Assembly: GCA_028288545.1 (NCBI GenBank)
Contig: JAQBNQ010000614.1
Coordinates: forward strand, 1 to 7,924
Direction: 5' to 3'
DNA from: Bacteroidota bacterium
Lineage (GTDB): Bacteria > Bacteroidota > Bacteroidia > Chitinophagales > LD1
Length of the DNA stretch: 7,924 bases
Numbering within the stretch: the first letter of the stretch is position 1; every line of letters starts with the position of its first letter. This document shows positions 1 to 6,707 of this stretch, piece by piece. The notes beneath the pieces were generated by a model that worked only from the letters and a program-made list of their open reading frames with translations, had not been told where the DNA came from and searched no databases. Position numbers and translations under genes: made by a program.

Positions 1-1
1 G

Positions 2-961
2 GTAATTATTACTAATGATTCTATTAAAGTATCGGGCCTTTTTCACAAGAGAGAGTTGGATTTGAAGAGCATCAAAGGATTTACCCGCAGGAATATTTCC
101 ATTTTTCTCCATCCCCAAAAAGATTCCGCAAAAAATATCCGAATCGGTGTGTACATCGAAAAGTACCAGGAGGTAAAAGCCTGGCTGGCGGAAAATTTTC
201 ACGATCTTGATTATTGGCAAGAGCAACGGGAAGAGCAGCAGATACTCGAAAATGAATCTTTCGGAGGCAGCCTTGGCGAAAGAACAGAGAAACTTAAAAG
301 AGCCAGGCAAATAACAAAAGCTCTTAACATCGCAGCCATTTTCCTGATGCTTTGGGTTTATTTTTTTTCCGAGTACGCTGGCGTTTTATGTTTGCTGTGT
401 TTGATATTTCCAATTGTTGCCATTATAACGTATCGTCATTTTAAAGGGATGATCAGGTTTAATAATCCAAGGGGTAGCGCCTACCCCGCATTAAGCGTTG
501 CTATTATGCTGCCGCCCCTGGCACTTTTCTACCGCACTGCTAACTATTACAACGAAATTGATACTGTAAATATTGATTGGCCTGCCCTGTTAATCTGTGG
601 TTTTTATACCGGTGCGCTTGCTTATAAACGCAAAGAGTTTTTGGGTCGGGGCAGCGCCTTCATTTTCGTTTTTACCGTTTTTATTGGCCTGGCTTATGGA
701 TATAGCGTTTCCGTTTTTTATAATTGCTATTTCGACAGGTCTGTACCCAAAATTTATAACACAGCGATAACGGGCAAATATGTTACTTCGGGTTACATCA
801 GCAGTTATCATCTCATCGCCAAACCCTGGCTGGCAAAAAGTGAAAATGTTGACATTACCGTTCCCCGCTATGTATACGACGACATTGATTCGGGAAAAGT
901 TATCAGCGTTTATCAAAAGGAAGGAAAGATGAATTACCGGTGGTTTTATATTTTTAAGTAA
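2..961 (+). CDS. Multi-pass membrane protein with N-terminal PH-like domain, 5' end outside the window
   Basis: The frame is open from base 2 to the TAA at 959-961, giving 319 visible residues, so the gene starts upstream of the window. A TTG at 56 could be read as a start, but the residues before it (such as IKVSGLFHKRELDL) continue a beta-strand pattern typical of bacterial PH-like domains. Visible residues 1 to about 70 form that domain. A charged Glu/Gln/Arg-rich linker follows, then hydrophobic segments near visible residues 108-122, 125-144, 160-176, 192-208 and 217-239. The last 80 or so residues are soluble and beta-rich, with a pattern (PKIY, a Tyr/His-Leu strand, KPWL, VPRYVYDDIDSGK, a terminal WFYIFK) that I recall from uncharacterised Bacteroidota membrane proteins. 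Function is unknown. It converges with the next gene, whose terminator lies between them. Confidence is high that this is a gene and low for any role. Confidence 0.8.
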   Translation, partial: VIITNDSIKVSGLFHKRELDLKSIKGFTRRNISIFLHPQKDSAKNIRIGVYIEKYQEVKAWLAENFHDLDYWQEQREEQQILENESFGGSLGERTEKLKRARQITKALNIAAIFLMLWVYFFSEYAGVLCLLCLIFPIVAIITYRHFKGMIRFNNPRGSAYPALSVAIMLPPLALFYRTANYYNEIDTVNIDWPALLICGFYTGALAYKRKEFLGRGSAFIFVFTVFIGLAYGYSVSVFYNCYFDRSVPKIYNTAITGKYVTSGYISSYHLIAKPWLAKSENVDITVPRYVYDDIDSGKVISVYQKEGKMNYRWFYIFK

Positions 962-1050
962 ATCGGATTAACGGGATAAGTTGAAAAACCAAATGAGTTC
1001 TTGCCTGGGATTACTGATTTTGCGGCTAATGCGGTTTAAATGGTTAATTC

Positions 1051-1090
1051 AATAAATAAAAAAATGCCTTCCCGCAATAAGCGGAAAGGC
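1051..1090 (-). terminator. Intrinsic terminator of the coiled-coil membrane protein gene
   Basis: On the - strand, GCCTTTCCGC (1090-1081) pairs with GCGGGAAGGC (1075-1066) in a 10-bp stem with one G-U wobble and a five-base loop. An A and then seven Ts (1064-1058) follow. It lies about 26 bases after the stop codon at 1116. On the + strand the wobble would be a C-A mismatch and no T run follows, so it serves the - strand gene. Confidence 0.88.
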
Positions 1091-1115
1091 ACGTACGGAG
1101 ACCATTCTTTAGCTG

Positions 1116-2063
1116 CTAACTTAATGTCACAGCTCCACGTCCAACTACATGTCCGCTTTGATAAACTTCTACTTTATAAGTTCCCGGATCTTTAATATAG
1201 CGTGTCCAGTAAACAACTACTTTCTTGTTGTTTTGATTCCAGCTTATATCTGTCTTTTTAGTGTATTGAATTGGCTTGGTGGTTTCAGTAGCAGGAATAA
1301 TTCCAGAGCCTTGTTCAGCTACAGAAATAGTTTCGCCTTTGGGGTTAATAATGCGTACATATAAACTAACCTTACCTGGATCCAGTACTTTATTTGCACC
1401 AGTTTCAAAACTTACCTTTAAACTCTCAGCCGACTTTATTTTTTTAACGGCAACTTCATCACCATTATTCTTTTTCCGGATAGCTTCAACATCAACTTTA
1501 GGTATTTGCAAAAATGAACCGACTTCAACTTTTTTGCTCAGGTGTTCATTCTTATCACTTAAGTCAGCGGTGGTTTCTTTTTCACAATTAAGGTCGGTAC
1601 TTAGTTGTTCGTTTTGTGCGGTAAGATGATGTGTTTGCACCGTAAAATCTTCCAGCTTTTTTTGCAGCTCGGCGATCGAGCCTTCGTATTGTGTTATCAG
1701 TTTTCTGGCCTTATTCAGTTCGCCGCTCGTTAATGTGTTCTTTGAATACGAACTCGCCAATTCGGCTTTTTCCTGGTCTATCATTTCTTGCTTTTCTGCA
1801 ATAATTTTATCCAGTTCAGAATTTTTGCCTTTCAACTGGCCAATTTCCACGCGCTGCAAATCCAGTGAGTCAGAAACATTTTTATAATCCTGATCGAGCT
1901 TTGTATAATTTTCCTGTAGTTCTGTTTTTTGTACCGCCAACTCGTTCTTGTCGTGCTTTTCAGAAAACATAAAATAAAGGGTAACACTATTGATAAGCAA
2001 CATCGCTACTACCACGGCGATGAAAAGCTTTTTCTGCCTTGGTCCGGTTTGATTGGTTTCCAT
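1116..2063 (-). CDS. Single-pass membrane protein with long coiled coil and beta-rich C-terminal domain
   Basis: A 315-residue protein. Residues 1-11 are polar with RQKK just before one membrane segment (about 12-32), so the N terminus is probably cytoplasmic and the bulk periplasmic. Residues about 36-180 are rich in Glu, Lys, Gln and Leu with heptad-like spacing, which indicates a long coiled coil. Residues about 185-315 look like a compact beta-sandwich domain, with strands such as LKVSFETGAN, KVSLYVRIINPKGETI, KKVVVYWTRYI and GTYKVEVYQSGHVVGRG. I recall similar uncharacterised proteins in Sphingobacteriia, sometimes mislabelled SMC-like because of the coiled coil; nothing here supports an ATPase. 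The start at 2063 is chosen because it places a short positively charged tail before the membrane segment. No clear Shine-Dalgarno is seen, which is usual for this phylum. It appears to be transcribed alone and ends at the hairpin at 1066-1090. A scaffolding or envelope-spanning role is only a guess. Confidence 0.85.
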   Translation of the reverse strand: METNQTGPRQKKLFIAVVVAMLLINSVTLYFMFSEKHDKNELAVQKTELQENYTKLDQDYKNVSDSLDLQRVEIGQLKGKNSELDKIIAEKQEMIDQEKAELASSYSKNTLTSGELNKARKLITQYEGSIAELQKKLEDFTVQTHHLTAQNEQLSTDLNCEKETTADLSDKNEHLSKKVEVGSFLQIPKVDVEAIRKKNNGDEVAVKKIKSAESLKVSFETGANKVLDPGKVSLYVRIINPKGETISVAEQGSGIIPATETTKPIQYTKKTDISWNQNNKKVVVYWTRYIKDPGTYKVEVYQSGHVVGRGAVTLS

Positions 2064-2272
2064 ACGTTTTTGGTTTTAATGATAAAATATAATTATCGGT
2101 GATTCAAACTCCTTACAAAAACCTTACTCTATATTCTAACAAGGATGTATGAAAATTATTGCGCTGATTTTTGCCGCGAACATTACGCTTTGGCTGTAAC
2201 CTCTCATAATCAATGTGTTTGGACTAAGCAGTACTGAACTTTATCTGTATTTTTTTGTTACACCTAAAAAAT

Positions 2273-2401
2273 ATGCAGTCAATTCTCAATTATCTCCATC
2301 AATTAACCTTTATGGGCTGGTTAATTATTTCCGTGTTTTTTTTACTCCTTGTACTTTCAATATATAGCCAGGTGCGGAAAAGAAGAAGTACTGAAAATTA
2401 A
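2273..2401 (+). CDS. Possible 42-residue single-pass membrane protein
   Basis: ATG at 2273 to TAA at 2399-2401. The peptide has a short N-terminal stretch (MQSILNYLHQLTF), one strongly hydrophobic segment at about residues 14-31 (GWLIISVFFLLLVLSIY), and a basic tail with RKRR at 35-38. The organisation matches a small membrane protein with an inside-facing C terminus. There is no Shine-Dalgarno sequence; the bases just before the ATG are an A-rich run, as often seen in Bacteroidota. It lies divergent from the coiled-coil gene at 1116-2063 and convergent to the - strand unit ending at 2510. AT-rich DNA can produce such an ORF by chance, so the call rests on the TM-plus-basic-tail design and the fitting gap. 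I do not recognise a family. Confidence 0.4.
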   Translation: MQSILNYLHQLTFMGWLIISVFFLLLVLSIYSQVRKRRSTEN

Positions 2402-2418
2402 TTTCAGATACCAATTTT

Positions 2419-2453
2419 CAGAAATAATAAATCCGGGACTAAGGCCCGGACTT
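2419..2453 (-). terminator. Hairpin terminator between convergent units
   Basis: On the - strand, AAGTCCGGG (2453-2445) pairs with CCCGGATTT (2437-2429) in a 9-bp stem with one G-U wobble around a seven-base loop. An AT-rich tail (ATTATTTCTG) follows. It sits about 57 bases after the stop of the frameshifted 69-codon gene and about 30 bases after the stop of the 42-codon + strand ORF. The + strand version has one mismatch in the outer stem and no T run, so the main direction is probably -, with possible partial activity on +. Confidence 0.55.
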
Positions 2454-2509
2454 ATATCCAAATTGCAGAGTTATAAAGTTCGCTATCTATTTTATAGGTG
2501 GCCGGTGAT

Positions 2510-2720
2510 TTATAGACCGCTGGTATTGGAGTGTTTGCTCATTAAGCTCAGCAGCGATTCATAATAATCTCTAAGGGTTTTAATATTTATGTGTGGGTCA
2601 TTTACATTAGGTATTGTAATGGGCATTTCCGCCAGGTTTTTATACAATTCGGGGATACAAGGATTGTATCTTCATGGTAATTGCCAAAATTTTAGAATTC
2701 AATTCCTGTTCGGTTTCCAT
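2510..2720 (-). pseudogene. Small conserved-looking gene, 69 codons, broken by a one-base frameshift
   Basis: From the ATG at 2720 the frame reads METEQELNSKILAITMKIQS then LYP, and continues as RIV followed by TAA at 2642-2640, giving only 26 residues. If one C is removed from the CCCC run (GGGG at 2651-2654 on the + strand), the frame continues as ELYKNLAEMPITIPNVNDPH, then a helical stretch with LRDYYESLLSLMSK, to TAA at 2512-2510, 69 residues in all. The joined product has the shape I recall for a small Bacteroidota family: a short N-terminal helix, YPEL, an EMP(V/I)TIP motif, then LKxYYxSLxxLL. That continuity on both sides of the run argues that the gene is real and the shift is an indel or sequencing error. 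Programmed +1 slippage on CCC-C is possible but unproven. It starts 34 bases after the lipoprotein gene on the same strand, so the two are probably cotranscribed. Function is unknown. Confidence 0.7.
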
Positions 2721-2754
2721 CGTTTCTTTTTGAGCCTGGTTATACTACGCTTTT

Positions 2755-3192
2755 TTATTTTTTGTCTTTTCCAAAGTCACGAAAATCGTCCCCTAGTTTA
2801 TCCATATCGCTGTTAAATTTGCTTTTAAAGGCCTCCCAGTCTGAACGTTCCTTCTCGTATCCATAAAGTCTGCTTCGCAATTCCGCATTTTTTTGTTCCA
2901 ACTCATCAATTCTTTTTTTGCGCCAGTCGTCAAGGGGTGCTTTGCCAGGCTTATTTATTTTAGTTCTTAGTTCGGTAATCCGCGTTTCATTGGCAGTTAT
3001 TTTTTGTTCTTCCTCTGCCCGGTATGACACATATTCAGGATTGAGTTGCTTTTCGGCGACTTTCACCTCTTCTTTTGCATCTTGTAAATTTTGTTTTGCA
3101 TCATCCAACTTTTGTTCCTTTGAGCCGCAAGAAGTTAAGGTCATTCCGGCAATGATTGTGCCAAGTGCTAATGCATACACCGATTTTTTCAT
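2755..3192 (-). CDS. Small coiled-coil lipoprotein, sll1863-like
   Basis: The start is placed at the ATG at 3192 (145 residues) rather than the ATG 48 bases upstream. From 3192 the protein opens with a textbook lipoprotein signal: MKKS, a hydrophobic core (VYALALGTIIAGM), then the lipobox LTSC with the acylated Cys at about residue 22. The upstream extension would add a polar non-signal stretch. The mature part is nearly all charged helix: KEQKLDDAKQNLQDAKEEVK, a middle section with ITANETRITELRTKI, then LDDWRKKRIDELEQKNAEL, and a C-terminal segment with SDWEAFKSKFNSDMDKLGDD. The WExFKxxFNxDMDxLG ending and the repeated DAK/EVKVAEK start match what I recall of the sll1863-family stress-response lipoproteins of Bacteroidota; this is recall, not a search. 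It is expected to be anchored in the periplasmic leaflet of a membrane. It is the first gene of a small unit with the frameshifted gene downstream. The role is unknown beyond a loose association with stress. Confidence 0.82.
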   Translation of the reverse strand: MKKSVYALALGTIIAGMTLTSCGSKEQKLDDAKQNLQDAKEEVKVAEKQLNPEYVSYRAEEEQKITANETRITELRTKINKPGKAPLDDWRKKRIDELEQKNAELRSRLYGYEKERSDWEAFKSKFNSDMDKLGDDFRDFGKDKK

Positions 3193-3382
3193 CGTTTCTG
3201 TTTTAGGTTTAAGAGTGGGGTAAAGGTTGTTGGTTTGCAATCATTGCTATTACACAATTACAAAAACGTTTTACATCATTCACACCTTTGTAAATGGTAT
3301 TGTTAATTTTTTTCCTGAAAATAGAAATGGAAATGTGCTTAAATGTTCTGCCGGTTATATGCGGGGCTGATGCCAGTTGAAA

Positions 3383-4447
3383 TTAAACGCTCAATTTATT
3401 TAAAGCATTTTGCGCTTTTACGCCAAGCCCTTTAATGATTGGAAGTAACGCACCGAATCGGGGATCTTTAGTGTGCCCTTGTTTCCATCGCGCATATATT
3501 TGTTGTGCAATTACAGCATTTTTATAGAGCCCAAAAATGTAGTAGAATAAGATATTGGAAACATCTCTTCCGCTTTTTTCCGCGTATCTTTCAATTACTT
3601 CCTGCCGTGTAAGATTTCCCGGTAACCAGGTTAGGTTAAAAAATTTCACCTCATCAGTATCACCGGCTTCGCTCCAGTAAGCCAGTGTGCCGCCAAGGTC
3701 CATTAGCGGATCACCAACGGTTGCCATTTCCCAATCCAACACAGCAATAATTTTCGAAAGGTCGTTGGTGTCCAAAACTACATTGTCATATTTGTAATCG
3801 TTGTGTATAAAAGCAGCGGTTTGCTCCGCAGGTATTTTATCCTTCATCCAGTTAGCGATTGAATCCAGCGTGTCTATTTTGTCGGTTTCGGCATTGTAAT
3901 AGCGTTTGGTCCAACCTTCCACTTGCCTTTGCACGTAACCCTCAGGTCTGCCCAATTGTACTAAACCAGTGGAGTGAATATCAATGGAATGCAGCACTAC
4001 AAAATTATCAATTAGCGCCTCAGAGGTTTTCCTCAACACATTAGCGGGTAAATTCATTTTTGGCGCATTGCTTGCTCTGAGAATTACGCCATTAATTCGT
4101 TCCATAATATAAAACGGTGCTCCAATTATTTCTTCATTCTCACAGTAAATAACCGGTTGCGGAATTTTATTGTAGTGGTCCTTTAAAAGGCTCAGAACTT
4201 TAAACTCGCGTCCCATATCGTGCGCGGATTTTATGGCTGCACCAAAAGGCGGGCGACGTAAAACAAATTCCTTGTCCGCTGTTTTAAGACAATAAGTCAA
4301 ATTTGAAAAGCCTCCGGGAAACTGGGTTATGCTGATTATCTCACCAATGCCAGGAAGCCTTTCTTTTAAAAAGGTATTCAGTTTTTGAATGTCCAGTTCC
4401 TCGCCGGATCGGATATTAGCCGCTATATCTGTTTTAATATCAGCCAT
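3383..4447 (-). CDS. APH-fold phosphotransferase, ACAD10/11-type 4-hydroxyacyl-CoA kinase candidate
   Basis: A 354-residue cytoplasmic kinase-like protein of the aminoglycoside/choline phosphotransferase fold. Visible motifs in order: a glycine loop PGGFSNLTY (44-52); FVLRRPP (61-67) where the ATP-contacting strand lies; the hinge region FYIMERINGVILR (112-124); the catalytic loop HNDYKYDNVV with H215, D217 and N222; and the metal-binding LDWEMATVGDPLMDLG with D238. All catalytic positions of the family are present. The long C-terminal helical part and the GDPLMDLG variant are typical of the branch found in the N-terminal half of human ACAD10/11. The gene starts 57 bases after the stop of the acyl-CoA dehydrogenase on the same strand, with no terminator seen between them, so cotranscription is likely. 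By analogy with ACAD11 and with LvaA of Pseudomonas putida, it would phosphorylate the 4-hydroxyl of a hydroxyacyl-CoA. The substrate is inference; antibiotic resistance is not suggested. Confidence 0.88.
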   Translation of the reverse strand: MADIKTDIAANIRSGEELDIQKLNTFLKERLPGIGEIISITQFPGGFSNLTYCLKTADKEFVLRRPPFGAAIKSAHDMGREFKVLSLLKDHYNKIPQPVIYCENEEIIGAPFYIMERINGVILRASNAPKMNLPANVLRKTSEALIDNFVVLHSIDIHSTGLVQLGRPEGYVQRQVEGWTKRYYNAETDKIDTLDSIANWMKDKIPAEQTAAFIHNDYKYDNVVLDTNDLSKIIAVLDWEMATVGDPLMDLGGTLAYWSEAGDTDEVKFFNLTWLPGNLTRQEVIERYAEKSGRDVSNILFYYIFGLYKNAVIAQQIYARWKQGHTKDPRFGALLPIIKGLGVKAQNALNKLSV

Positions 4448-4504
4448 TGTTATTTATTTAATTGTTTGATTGAATGATGGATATGTGCATGTATTACATT
4501 GTAG

Positions 4505-5752
4505 CTAGTTACCGGTGCGTTTTTTCTTTACATCCAACCCGTAATTTTTTAAAATGCTTAGTGCAAGATTTTGTTTGTGCACCTCGTCGGCTCCATCCCA
4601 AATACGGGCTCCGCGTTCATGCCTGTATAAAGACGAAAGAATTGTGTCGTCCGATACACCTAAAGCGCCGTGGACTTGTATAGCCCGGTCAAGCACCCGT
4701 AACATCATGTTGGCCACATAAAATTTAATGCCGGATATCTGATCGCGCACTTGTGCTGCTCCTAACTTGTCAATGTTATCTGCGGTGCGCAAAACCAACA
4801 ATCGTGAAGCATCTATTTCTACCCGGCTTTCGGCAATGAAACCCTGTATAAATTGTTTTTCTCCAAGCTTTACGCCCTCTTCAATCTCGCGCGAAACAGC
4901 GCGTTCGCACATCATTGCAAATGCCTTTTCGGCAATGCCAACCCACCTCATGCAATGATGTATTCTACCCGGTCCAAGTCTTTCCTGTGCCAGTTTAAAA
5001 CCTGAGCCCTCATCGCCTATCAGGTATGATATAGGTACCCGGCAATTGGTGTAAGTAACTTCAGCATGGCTGGCCCAGCCGTCACCCGGTTCACCGAATA
5101 CGGATACATTTCGAACAATATTGAAGCCGGGGGTATTTGTAGGCACAATTATCATACTGGCTCTTTGATGCGGTGGCGCATCTGCATTTGTAACGGCCAT
5201 CACTATTGCAAAGGCCGAGCCCTCTGCGCCGCTGGTAAACCACTTGTGTCCGTTTATTATATATTCATCTCCGTTTCGGACAGCGGTGGTACCCATTTTA
5301 ACGGGATTGGAACCTGCAAACTCGGGCTCTGTCATTGAAAAACAACTTCTCGTTTTGCCTTCCAGCAGGGGTTCAAGAAATTGGTGCTTGATGTCCTTTG
5401 AGGCGAATTTGCTCAATAATTCCATGTTGCCAATATCCGGTGCCTGGCAGTTAAAGGCGTAATGGCCGTATAATGGTGCAAGTGCAAGTGTTTCGCTTAA
5501 TTGTCCGAATTCGCAAAGGGTTAAACCCAAGCCACCTTCATTTTTTGGCAAGTGCAATCCCCACAAACCGGCAGCCTTTATTTTATCTCTTTTTCCGACA
5601 AGAATTTTGGCAGTTTCTGAAAATGGTCTTTTATGATGATCCGCTTCCAGGGGTAATAACTCGGTTTTAACAAACTCAATTACCCGGGGCAGCAATTCTT
5701 TTATCCGGTCGGTAGCAAATACATTTTCCATAAAAACGGGTTTAATTTCCAT
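4505..5752 (-). CDS. Acyl-CoA dehydrogenase family protein, ACAD10/11 (LvaC-like) type
   Basis: A 415-residue FAD flavoenzyme of normal full length. The N-terminal helical domain covers about 1-135, including HLPKNEGGLGL (67-77). The middle beta domain has the flavin-contacting FSMTEPEFAGSNP (138-150) and HKWFTSGAEGS (169-179). The C-terminal helical domain carries RLGPGRIHHCMR (258-269), IQVHGALGVSDD (358-369) and WDGADEVHKQNLA (385-397). RLGPGRIHHCMR and the DGxDEVH ending match the human ACAD11 branch as I remember it. Classical medium-chain enzymes have a catalytic Glu (YEG) where this protein has D386. With the linked kinase, the expected job is conversion of a 4-phosphoacyl-CoA to an enoyl- or 3-hydroxyacyl-CoA for beta-oxidation, as described for ACAD10/11 and LvaC. 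The start at 5752 is the first ATG; an internal ATG at residue 8 is possible. It is divergent from osmC over a 107-base gap, and appears to head the unit with the kinase downstream. Confidence 0.92.
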   Translation of the reverse strand: MEIKPVFMENVFATDRIKELLPRVIEFVKTELLPLEADHHKRPFSETAKILVGKRDKIKAAGLWGLHLPKNEGGLGLTLCEFGQLSETLALAPLYGHYAFNCQAPDIGNMELLSKFASKDIKHQFLEPLLEGKTRSCFSMTEPEFAGSNPVKMGTTAVRNGDEYIINGHKWFTSGAEGSAFAIVMAVTNADAPPHQRASMIIVPTNTPGFNIVRNVSVFGEPGDGWASHAEVTYTNCRVPISYLIGDEGSGFKLAQERLGPGRIHHCMRWVGIAEKAFAMMCERAVSREIEEGVKLGEKQFIQGFIAESRVEIDASRLLVLRTADNIDKLGAAQVRDQISGIKFYVANMMLRVLDRAIQVHGALGVSDDTILSSLYRHERGARIWDGADEVHKQNLALSILKNYGLDVKKKRTGN

Positions 5753-5859
5753 GTGATAATACCAAAGGACGGGGACTTAGAAAAATGTTAAATAGGTCAA
5801 CTCATATATTTTTCTAATTTTTGTGTCAATATTCCTAATCATTTTTAAAACTACGAAGT

Positions 5860-6270
5860 ATGAAAAGAACAGCAACGGCCGTTTGGAACGGAAGTGGAAA
5901 AGAAGGTAATGGCAATTTAACCACACAAAGCAATGTTTTAAGCAAAACCCAATATTCCTTTAATTCCAGGTTTGCCGAAGGCACCGGTACCAATCCTGAG
6001 GAGCTACTGGCCGCAGCACACTCCGGTTGTTTTACTATGAAACTCAGTTTTGCGCTGGGAGCCGCCGGATTTACACCGGATACAATCGAAACCAACTGCA
6101 CCATTACGCTCGATAACGGTGCCATCACCGGTTCGGATTTGGTGGTTAAAGCTAAAGTACCTGGTATAAGCAAAGAAAAATTTGATGAATGCGCTGCAGA
6201 TGCAAAAGCAAATTGTCCCGTTTCAAAATTATTTAACACAAATATAACCATGACCGCAGAATTGGTCTGA
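5860..6270 (+). CDS. osmC: OsmC-type thiol peroxidase
   Basis: A 136-residue cytoplasmic protein close in length to E. coli OsmC (about 143) and alignable from memory along its whole length. It has the GKEGNGNLTTQS opening, FNSRF with the conserved Arg (R37), GTNPEELLAAAHSGCFTM with E48 and the peroxidatic Cys (C57), GFTPDTIET, VPGISKEKFDE, and KANCPVSKLF with the resolving Cys (C119). Both redox cysteines and the activating Arg and Glu are present, so it should be active. The family reduces organic hydroperoxides with a dithiol reductant. Two further cysteines (C80, C111) are not part of the standard mechanism. The gene is divergent from the acyl-CoA dehydrogenase. A near-consensus -7 element (TA, three bases, TTTG at 5815-5823) lies about 37 bases before the ATG, but no convincing -33 element is visible. 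No hairpin terminator is clear after the stop. Confidence 0.95.
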   Translation: MKRTATAVWNGSGKEGNGNLTTQSNVLSKTQYSFNSRFAEGTGTNPEELLAAAHSGCFTMKLSFALGAAGFTPDTIETNCTITLDNGAITGSDLVVKAKVPGISKEKFDECAADAKANCPVSKLFNTNITMTAELV

Positions 6271-6408
6271 AAACTAATTTATTAGACAGTCATATCGCAT
6301 ATGTTAATATGTAACTTGATAAAAGCCTTGGGAAAGATTTTTTTTGACAAAAAATTGCTATTTTACACCCGACTCGGAGAATGAATTTTTTTAGAAACTT
6401 AATTTGTG

Positions 6409-6443
6409 TTGTTACATATTTTACGCAAAAAATAATACTTTTG
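6409..6443 (+). promoter_or_regulatory. Candidate Bacteroidota promoter with TACTTTTG -7 box
   Basis: TACTTTTG at 6436-6443 fits the Bacteroidota -7 consensus TAnnTTTG exactly. The nearest TTG upstream is at 6409-6411, 24 bases before the box, somewhat farther than the usual spacing, so the -33 element is weak. Transcription would start near 6450 and run into the structured region and the terminator at 6643-6686. No other exact match to TAnnTTTG was seen on the + strand in the gap before the large exported-protein gene. Confidence 0.5.
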
Positions 6444-6446
6444 CGT
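6423..6446. repeat. Perfect 8-bp inverted repeat overlapping the -7 box, operator-like
   Basis: ACGCAAAA (6423-6430) and TTTTGCGT (6439-6446) are exact reverse complements separated by eight bases. The right arm covers the TTTG half of the -7 box at 6436-6443. A dimeric regulator bound here would block the promoter, so an operator is plausible. Because A/T runs form half of each arm, the informative core is ACGC/GCGT, and chance occurrence is not excluded. Confidence 0.4.
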
Positions 6447-6449
6447 CCG

Positions 6450-6687
6450 ATTGTGACAAAAATATGACCGGTTTTAGGACTTCCGGTACATAAAAACAAC
6501 ATGGATGGGGAAATTTGATGCAAGTTTATTTGTTTCATTGAAAGAATATTTTGCTCCGATAAAGGGTTTGGGACCCGTGTCGGTTGGTGTGTCCGTGTGT
6601 GTGGTTGATTCTAAATGTTTTATAACAAATAATATATTAAAGATAACAGGGGAATAGGCTTGTGCCTTTCCCCTGTTATTGTTTTTA
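6450..6687 (+). ncRNA. Candidate structured leader RNA or small RNA ending in a strong terminator
   Basis: About 240 bases with no credible ORF lie between the TACTTTTG promoter element and a strong intrinsic terminator. Visible local structures are ACCGG/CCGGT (6467-6471 with 6483-6487) and a two-tier hairpin made of CCGA/TCGG (6556-6559 with 6580-6583) enclosing GGGT/ACCC (6564-6567 with 6573-6576). A GT-rich single-stranded-looking stretch follows at about 6577-6606, then an AT-rich spacer to the terminator. The terminator ends about 20 bases before the first ATG of the exported-protein gene. That gene has no visible promoter of its own in between, so this may be an attenuated 5' leader. 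It could instead be an independent small RNA such as a 6S-like transcript; it matches no riboswitch or RNA family that I recognise. The ends are estimates. Confidence 0.42.
6643..6686 (+). terminator. Strong intrinsic terminator just before the exported-protein gene
   Basis: The left arm at 6643-6659 pairs with GCCTTTCCCCTGTTAT at 6664-6679, giving 16 bp with a single bulged T (6655) and a four-base loop TTGT. TG and five Ts follow (6680-6686). No annotated gene ends shortly upstream; osmC stops 370 bases earlier. It therefore terminates the candidate leader or small RNA rather than a coding gene. Confidence 0.85.
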
Positions 6688-6707
6688 CCAATCAATATTA
6701 AGGCCTG

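Noticed and set aside
1149..1629. + strand ORFs opposite the coiled-coil membrane protein gene.
   Set aside because: They are antisense shadows of a gene with a clear domain layout and its own terminator.
2145..2240. Two overlapping short ORFs after an AAGGA, one reading MKIIALIFAANITLWL (16 residues) and one of 30 residues.
   Set aside because: The AAGGA lies too close to the ATGs, the peptides are too short to judge, and the 16-residue one stops right after a hydrophobic run with no sensible mature part. AT-rich intergenic chance is the simpler explanation.
3193..3240. Longer start for the lipoprotein gene at 3240.
   Set aside because: The added 16 residues are polar and precede a perfect lipoprotein signal peptide beginning at 3192, so they would spoil export.
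3383..4447. Aminoglycoside resistance kinase.
   Set aside because: The fold is shared, but the GDPLMDLG variant, the protein length and the adjacent ACAD11-like dehydrogenase point to the acyl-CoA-linked branch.
5835..6251. 138-residue - strand ORF opposite osmC.
   Set aside because: osmC on the other strand has every catalytic residue and full family length; the antisense frame is a by-product of its codon use.
6298..6312. CATAT/ATATG hairpin shortly after osmC, considered as its terminator.
   Set aside because: The five-pair stem is all A/T apart from one G-C pair and no T run follows directly.
6290..6695. Two - strand ORFs (6290-6538 and 6474-6695) in the gap before the exported-protein gene.
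   Set aside because: Their translations show no domain pattern, they overlap one another and the promoter, hairpin and terminator elements, and the composition looks like chance.
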